Shown here: positions 5,003 to 8,428 of the stretch, one piece after another
Position numbering within the stretch: position 1 is the stretch's first letter
Layout: each line of letters begins with the position of its first letter
NCBI GenBank assembly: GCA_937895785.1
Contig: CALBKW010000017.1
Span: 1 to 8,428, forward strand
DNA: 8,428 bases
Direction of reading: 5' to 3'
DNA from: an uncultured Candidatus Melainabacteria bacterium
Lineage (GTDB): Bacteria; Cyanobacteriota; Vampirovibrionia; Gastranaerophilales; Gastranaerophilaceae
Notes under the pieces: generated by a model
The model's input: only the letters and a program-made list of their open reading frames with translations
Databases searched by the model: none
What the model was told of the DNA's origin: nothing
Made by a program: the position numbers and the translations under genes

Positions 5003-6596
5003 AACTTAGTTCTCCTTGTTCTTTAATAATACAATTGTGTTCTGCAATTTCTTTGGTCAAAGGATAATCTTCTCGGTAATGAGCACCACGAGATTCTTTT
5101 CTTTGTAGTGCAGAAGTAATAATTAACTGAGCTACAGTTAACATATTTTTAAATTCATATTCTTGAATACTCAAACATTTTTCATTACGTAAAAATTGAG
5201 CTTTTAATTCATTCAATCTAACTTGAGCATCTTTTAATGAAGTTTCTGAGCGGATAATTCCAACACCATTCCACATTAAAGACTGCAATTCAGATTTCAA
5301 AACCTCTGTATCATACTCAATAAATCCAAGTTCTTGTGAGTATTTTTTCAAACTTTTCTTCAACTCATCAGACAATTCTATAAAAGTGTCATCAATATTT
5401 TTTTGTACAAATTCTGACATAGCATAAGCGCTCACAACACACTCTAACAATGAATTACTAGCCAATCTATTTGCACCTTGTAAACCAGTTGATGAAACTT
5501 CACCTAATGCGAATAATCCCTTTATTGATGTTCTACCATCATAATTTACTTTAATACCACCCATAAAATAGTGTGCTGCAGGGTGAACTGGTATAAAATC
5601 CTTAGTCATATCTATATTATTTTTCAAACAAACAGCAGAAATTGAAGGAAAACGCTTCTCTTGAACTTCTTTAGGAATTACAGTTGCATTTAAAAGTACA
5701 TAATCTTTTCCGCTCAATTTCATTTCTTCAAAATTTGCTCTTGCAACAACATCACGAGGGGCTAAATCTTTTAATTCGTGATACTTATGCATGAAAGGAT
5801 TACCTTTTTCATCGACGAGAATAGCACCTTCTCCTCGTACGGATTCACTAATTAAATGGTTTGCATCTTCACCATCTACCGCAAGTGCAGTTGGATGGAA
5901 TTGTACAAATTCCATATCTTGTAAAATTGCACCAGCATTATAAGCCAAGGCAAAACCGTCACCAGTTGCACATTGTGGGTTTGTTGTATTTTTGTATAGT
6001 TGCCCAATACCACCTGTTGCTAAAACAACAACATTTGAAAGAGCTACGGAATAATTAGTTCCGTCAAATAAAACGACTCCCTTACAAGTATCATTTTCTT
6101 TCAAAATTTCTACAGCTATTGTATTTTCTTTCAATATAACTTGCTCATTTTGCGCAACAAGTTCTGATAATCTTTTTTCAATTCCGCGACCTGTTGCATC
6201 TCCATTACAATGCAAAATCCTTCTTACACTATGAGCACCCTCAAGCGTAAATAACAAGTTTCCATTTTCATCTCTGTCAAAAGGGACACCTAAATCAATC
6301 AAGTCGTGAATTACATCATTTGATTTTTCAGAGATATATTTAACCACATTAAAATCACTCAATCCAGCACCCGCATTAAGAGTATCACTAACGTGAGAAG
6401 CAACAGAATCCGCAGTATTTTCTTTTAATACACCAACAATTCCACCTTGCGCATAACGCGAATTACTTTCACCAAGGTCGCATTTGGTAACCATCAAGAT
6501 TTTACCATTTGGCATAACTTGGCTTAATTTGATTGCGGAATATAATCCTGCTAAACCGCTTCCTATAATGATAGCTGAATAATTTTCGTGAACCAT
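4992..6596 (-). CDS. nadB: L-aspartate oxidase
   Basis: A 534-residue flavoprotein of the succinate dehydrogenase/fumarate reductase flavoprotein family. It oxidises L-aspartate to iminoaspartate, the first step of de novo NAD synthesis. The FAD-binding GSGLAG is at 12-17. Further family segments are SRYAQGGI, HSVRRILHCNGDATGRGI, VVLATGGIGQLY, MEFVQFHPTAL, SVRGEGAILVDEKG and APRDVVARA. The strongly conserved HPAAHYFMGGI, GLFALGEVSSTGLQGANRLASNSLLE and the C-terminal ESRGAHYREDYP follow. The length is normal. I place the start at the ATG at 6596 because AGGGA lies 7 nt upstream and the flavin motif then begins near residue 8. An upstream TTG at 6632 would add 12 residues that do not belong to the family. 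NadA, which condenses iminoaspartate to quinolinate, must be encoded elsewhere. Confidence 0.97.
   Translation of the reverse strand: MVHENYSAIIIGSGLAGLYSAIKLSQVMPNGKILMVTKCDLGESNSRYAQGGIVGVLKENTADSVASHVSDTLNAGAGLSDFNVVKYISEKSNDVIHDLIDLGVPFDRDENGNLLFTLEGAHSVRRILHCNGDATGRGIEKRLSELVAQNEQVILKENTIAVEILKENDTCKGVVLFDGTNYSVALSNVVVLATGGIGQLYKNTTNPQCATGDGFALAYNAGAILQDMEFVQFHPTALAVDGEDANHLISESVRGEGAILVDEKGNPFMHKYHELKDLAPRDVVARANFEEMKLSGKDYVLLNATVIPKEVQEKRFPSISAVCLKNNIDMTKDFIPVHPAAHYFMGGIKVNYDGRTSIKGLFALGEVSSTGLQGANRLASNSLLECVVSAYAMSEFVQKNIDDTFIELSDELKKSLKKYSQELGFIEYDTEVLKSELQSLMWNGVGIIRSETSLKDAQVRLNELKAQFLRNEKCLSIQEYEFKNMLTVAQLIITSALQRKESRGAHYREDYPLTKEIAEHNCIIKEQGELSFVR
5012..5017 (-). promoter_or_regulatory. 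Internal ribosome binding site for the TTG start of nadC
   Basis: AAGGAG on the - strand, within the last nadB codons, stands 9 nt before TTG at 5002. It is a near-perfect Shine-Dalgarno that supports the unusual start codon. Confidence 0.75.
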
Positions 6597-6603
6597 AAAT
6601 TTA

Positions 6604-6608
6604 TCCCT
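6604..6608 (-). promoter_or_regulatory. Ribosome binding site that fixes the nadB start
   Basis: AGGGA on the - strand, 7 nt before ATG at 6596. It lies inside the coding sequence that would result from the upstream TTG at 6632, and so argues for the shorter protein. Confidence 0.65.
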
Positions 6609-6620
6609 AAATATACCGAT

Positions 6621-6648
6621 ATAGTAAATCAAAACCAGAAAAAGTCAA
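6621..6648 (-). promoter_or_regulatory. Probable promoter of nadBC
   Basis: On the - strand TTGACT (6643-6648) and TACTAT (6621-6626) are 16 bases apart, just after the stop of the upstream PHP gene. The -35 is one base off consensus; the -10 matches at four of six. No hairpin terminator separates the PHP gene from nadB, so some read-through is also possible. Confidence 0.5.
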
Positions 6649-6652
6649 GTTT

Positions 6653-7453
6653 TTAAACATTTTGAATTACACGCATGCTATGTTTTGTAGGTTGCATTTT
6701 TTCAAATGTATAAAAATGTTCAAAACCTAATTCTGCCAATTGTTCTCTAACGTCAGCAACTTCAAACCCAAACTGATTTACTGAATGAGAGTCTGAACCT
6801 ATTGTAATAATTTCGCCACCTAAATCTCTATATAATTTCAAAATATCAACAGAAGGAGTCAAATCGGGTATATGATATCTAAAACAAGATGTATTGACCT
6901 CAATTCCCTTACCATCTTTAATTGCTTGAGTTAGAATTTCTGCAATAACATCTTTTGTTTTTTCGAAACCATAATAAGTTTTGTCATATCTGCGGATTAA
7001 ATCTAAATGAGCTAAAACTGAATAATTTTTAAAGTTTTTAATCACATTTAAAATTTCATTATAGTAGCCTTCATTATATTCTTTTTGAGTTCTACCTTCT
7101 AAATATCCGCCGTCAAAAAGTCCTAAACCGTCTATTGTATGGCAAGAAAGAAGTACAAAATCAAATGGATATTTTGCAAAAAATCCATTAAAAAAGTCTA
7201 TATTATCTGTTTGCACACCAAATTCTGCGCCAAATTTTATGTTTAATTTATCACCATATTCAGCCAAAACTTGTTTATACTCACCATAATAATCTTTTTC
7301 GCCCTTTGCAAGAGGACTCATCATTGCATATTCAACATGGTCAGTAAAACAAATATCTTTAAATCCAAGCTCTAACGCTCGTTTTGCATATTCAGTCATT
7401 GTTGCGTTTGAATCATCGCTGTTATGAGTGTGTAAATGATAATCTGCTAACAT
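6653..7453 (-). CDS. PHP-domain phosphoesterase, histidinol-phosphatase (HisK/HisJ) type
   Basis: A 266-residue PHP-family metal-dependent hydrolase. The metal ligands of the family are all visible: DYHLHTH at 4-10 (H6, H8), TDH at 37-39 with E41, E77 in GAEFG, His in LLSCHTIDG, His in VLAHLDLIRR, and Asp/His in IGSDSHS near the C-terminus. Length and layout match the HisK/HisJ group, which removes phosphate from L-histidinol phosphate in histidine synthesis. Related PHP enzymes act on other phosphate esters, and no histidine genes are nearby, so the substrate is less certain than the family. The start is taken at the ATG at 7453, with AGGA 8 nt upstream (7462-7465). A TTG at 7471 would add six residues and swallow that ribosome binding site. 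It lies between the glutamine synthetase terminator and nadB. Confidence 0.88.
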   Translation of the reverse strand: MLADYHLHTHNSDDSNATMTEYAKRALELGFKDICFTDHVEYAMMSPLAKGEKDYYGEYKQVLAEYGDKLNIKFGAEFGVQTDNIDFFNGFFAKYPFDFVLLSCHTIDGLGLFDGGYLEGRTQKEYNEGYYNEILNVIKNFKNYSVLAHLDLIRRYDKTYYGFEKTKDVIAEILTQAIKDGKGIEVNTSCFRYHIPDLTPSVDILKLYRDLGGEIITIGSDSHSVNQFGFEVADVREQLAELGFEHFYTFEKMQPTKHSMRVIQNV

Positions 7454-7506
7454 AATTCCAATCCTTTTCAAGCAATATTTTACTACAAAAAGAATTTACA
7501 AGTAAA

Positions 7507-7537
7507 TAAGGCGCTTGCGTTATACGCAAGCGCCTTA
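7507..7537. terminator. Intrinsic terminator downstream of glutamine synthetase
   Basis: A perfect 14-bp stem (TAAGGCGCTTGCGT with its complement) encloses a TAT loop. It starts about 24 nt after the glutamine synthetase stop. On the - strand it is followed by a modest T-rich stretch (TTTACTT), so the stem is very strong but the U tract is interrupted. Confidence 0.8.
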
Positions 7538-7561
7538 AAAAGATTATCTTATCAGTGAAAT

Positions 7562-8428
7562 TTAGCTTCTTTCAAAATATCTATCTAATTCCCATTTAGA
7601 AACATCAATTCTGAAATCGTCCCATTCTTTATTTTTAGTATCTGAAAATTCTTTGTATACGTGAGGTCCTAAAGCTTCTTTTGCAACTTTTGAAGCATCT
7701 AAAGCAACTAAAGCTTCAGCTAAACTTCCAGGTAGAGAATCAATTTTCTTTTTCTTTCTTTCATCTGGAGTTAAAGCGTAAATATTAGCTTCAACTTGCT
7801 TTGGAGGTTTAATTTCGTTTTTAACACCATCAACGCAAGCACCTAAAATTACAGCAAAAGCTAAGTATGGGTTACAAGATGGATCAAGTGAACGAAGTTC
7901 CACACGAGTTGCATTACCACGTTTTGCAGGAACTCTTAACAACGCACTTCTATTAGCTAAAGACCAAGCTAAGTAAACAGGAGCCTCGTAACCAGGAACT
8001 AAACGTTTGTAGCTGTTTACTGTTGGATTGCATACGGCTGTAATACCTTTTACGTGTTTTAGCAAACCGCCAATTGAGTGCATTGCAACTTCTGATAATT
8101 GAGTTTCTGTTTTAGCATCATAGAAAGCATTTTTACCATTTTTAAACAATGAAATGTTACAGTGCATACCTGAACCATTAATGCCGAAAATAGGTTTTGC
8201 CATAAATGTTGCGTGTAAACCATATTGTGCAGCGATTGATTTTACTGCAACTTTAAATGTTGCAACATTGTCTGCTGCAGTTAAAATATCTGCATATTTG
8301 AAGTCAATTTCATGTTGGCTATCCGCAACTTCGTGGTGCAATGCTTCAATATCAAAGTCCATAGCTTGAAGTGTTAAAGCAATCTCAGCACGGATATCTT
8401 CACCTAAATCATCAGGTCCGATGTCATA
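7562..8428 (-). CDS. glnA: Glutamine synthetase type I, C-terminal part (5' end outside window)
   Basis: The frame is open to the right edge, so the start lies beyond it; 288 residues are visible of the roughly 440 typical for type I. The enzyme makes glutamine from glutamate, ammonia and ATP and is the main entry of ammonia into metabolism. Visible conserved parts are IGPDDLGEDIR, ALHHEVADSQHEIDFKY, ATFMAKPIFGINGSGMHCNISLF, NPTVNSYKRLVPGYEAP and RVPAKRGNATRVELRSLDPSCNPYLAFA. These contain the metal, nucleotide and glutamate sites. The C-terminal third (NIYALTPDER, LPGSLAEAL, ALGPHVYKEFSDTKNKEWDDFR) resembles the GSI-alpha form of Firmicutes. The NLYDLPPEE segment of adenylylated GSI-beta enzymes is not seen, so control by adenylylation is unlikely. 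An ATG at 8362 is internal and not the start. The promoter and any N-terminal feedback residues are outside the window. Confidence 0.95.
   Translation of the reverse strand, partial: YDIGPDDLGEDIRAEIALTLQAMDFDIEALHHEVADSQHEIDFKYADILTAADNVATFKVAVKSIAAQYGLHATFMAKPIFGINGSGMHCNISLFKNGKNAFYDAKTETQLSEVAMHSIGGLLKHVKGITAVCNPTVNSYKRLVPGYEAPVYLAWSLANRSALLRVPAKRGNATRVELRSLDPSCNPYLAFAVILGACVDGVKNEIKPPKQVEANIYALTPDERKKKKIDSLPGSLAEALVALDASKVAKEALGPHVYKEFSDTKNKEWDDFRIDVSKWELDRYFERS

Noticed and set aside
6597..6632. Longer nadB from a TTG at 6632
   Set aside because: It adds 12 residues unlike the family and contains the ribosome binding site of the ATG at 6596.
6597..6652. NAD-sensing riboswitch before nadB
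   Set aside because: With the predicted promoter the leader is only about 20 nt, too short for a riboswitch, and no stem-loop is present.
7454..7471. Longer PHP gene from a TTG at 7471
   Set aside because: The ATG at 7453 has its own AGGA 8 nt upstream and gives the normal N-terminus of the family.

Overview
This 8.4 kb window is AT-rich bacterial chromosome, densely packed, with standard bacterial gene signals. It most resembles a non-photosynthetic relative of Cyanobacteria (Melainabacteria/Vampirovibrionia, for example Gastranaerophilales). The main reason is a clear Ycf23/DUF561 protein, a family otherwise known mainly from cyanobacteria and algal plastids, combined with low GC and ordinary heterotroph genes. 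The lineage is inferred; the gene families are read directly from the sequence.

Layout. On the + strand the window opens inside a SpoU/TrmH-type (TsnR-like) rRNA methyltransferase (1-432). A complete dnaA follows 9 nt later (442-1845) and ends at a hairpin terminator that also faces the convergent ycf23 gene (1922-2749, - strand). ycf23 has a near-consensus promoter with a 9-bp inverted repeat over its predicted transcription start. Divergent from it is a short exported HtrA/DegP-type serine protease without a PDZ domain (2923-3567, + strand). This converges, through a second bidirectional terminator, on a small unrecognised, very acidic protein with seven ETAG[ST][LIV]A repeats and a single cysteine as its last residue (3661-4053, - strand).

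The rest is on the - strand. In order of transcription (right to left) it holds the C-terminal two thirds of a type I glutamine synthetase (7562-8428, 5' end outside), its 14-bp terminator hairpin, a PHP-family histidinol-phosphatase-like gene (6653-7453), and the overlapping pair nadB-nadC (6596-4169). NadB and NadC supply two of the three steps of de novo NAD synthesis from aspartate; nadA is not in the window. nadC starts at a TTG inside the end of nadB, behind a strong internal ribosome binding site, so the two are probably translationally coupled.

Most of the window is housekeeping. The parts worth a second look are the ETAGS repeat protein with its palindromic upstream region, a DnaA whose DNA-recognition motif departs from the usual RDHTT, the Ycf23 protein with a CxxC in its conserved loop, and a dnaA locus with no recognisable origin or dnaN/rpmH neighbour. 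There are no RNA genes, insertion sequences, CRISPR arrays or gene-free stretches longer than 300 bases.
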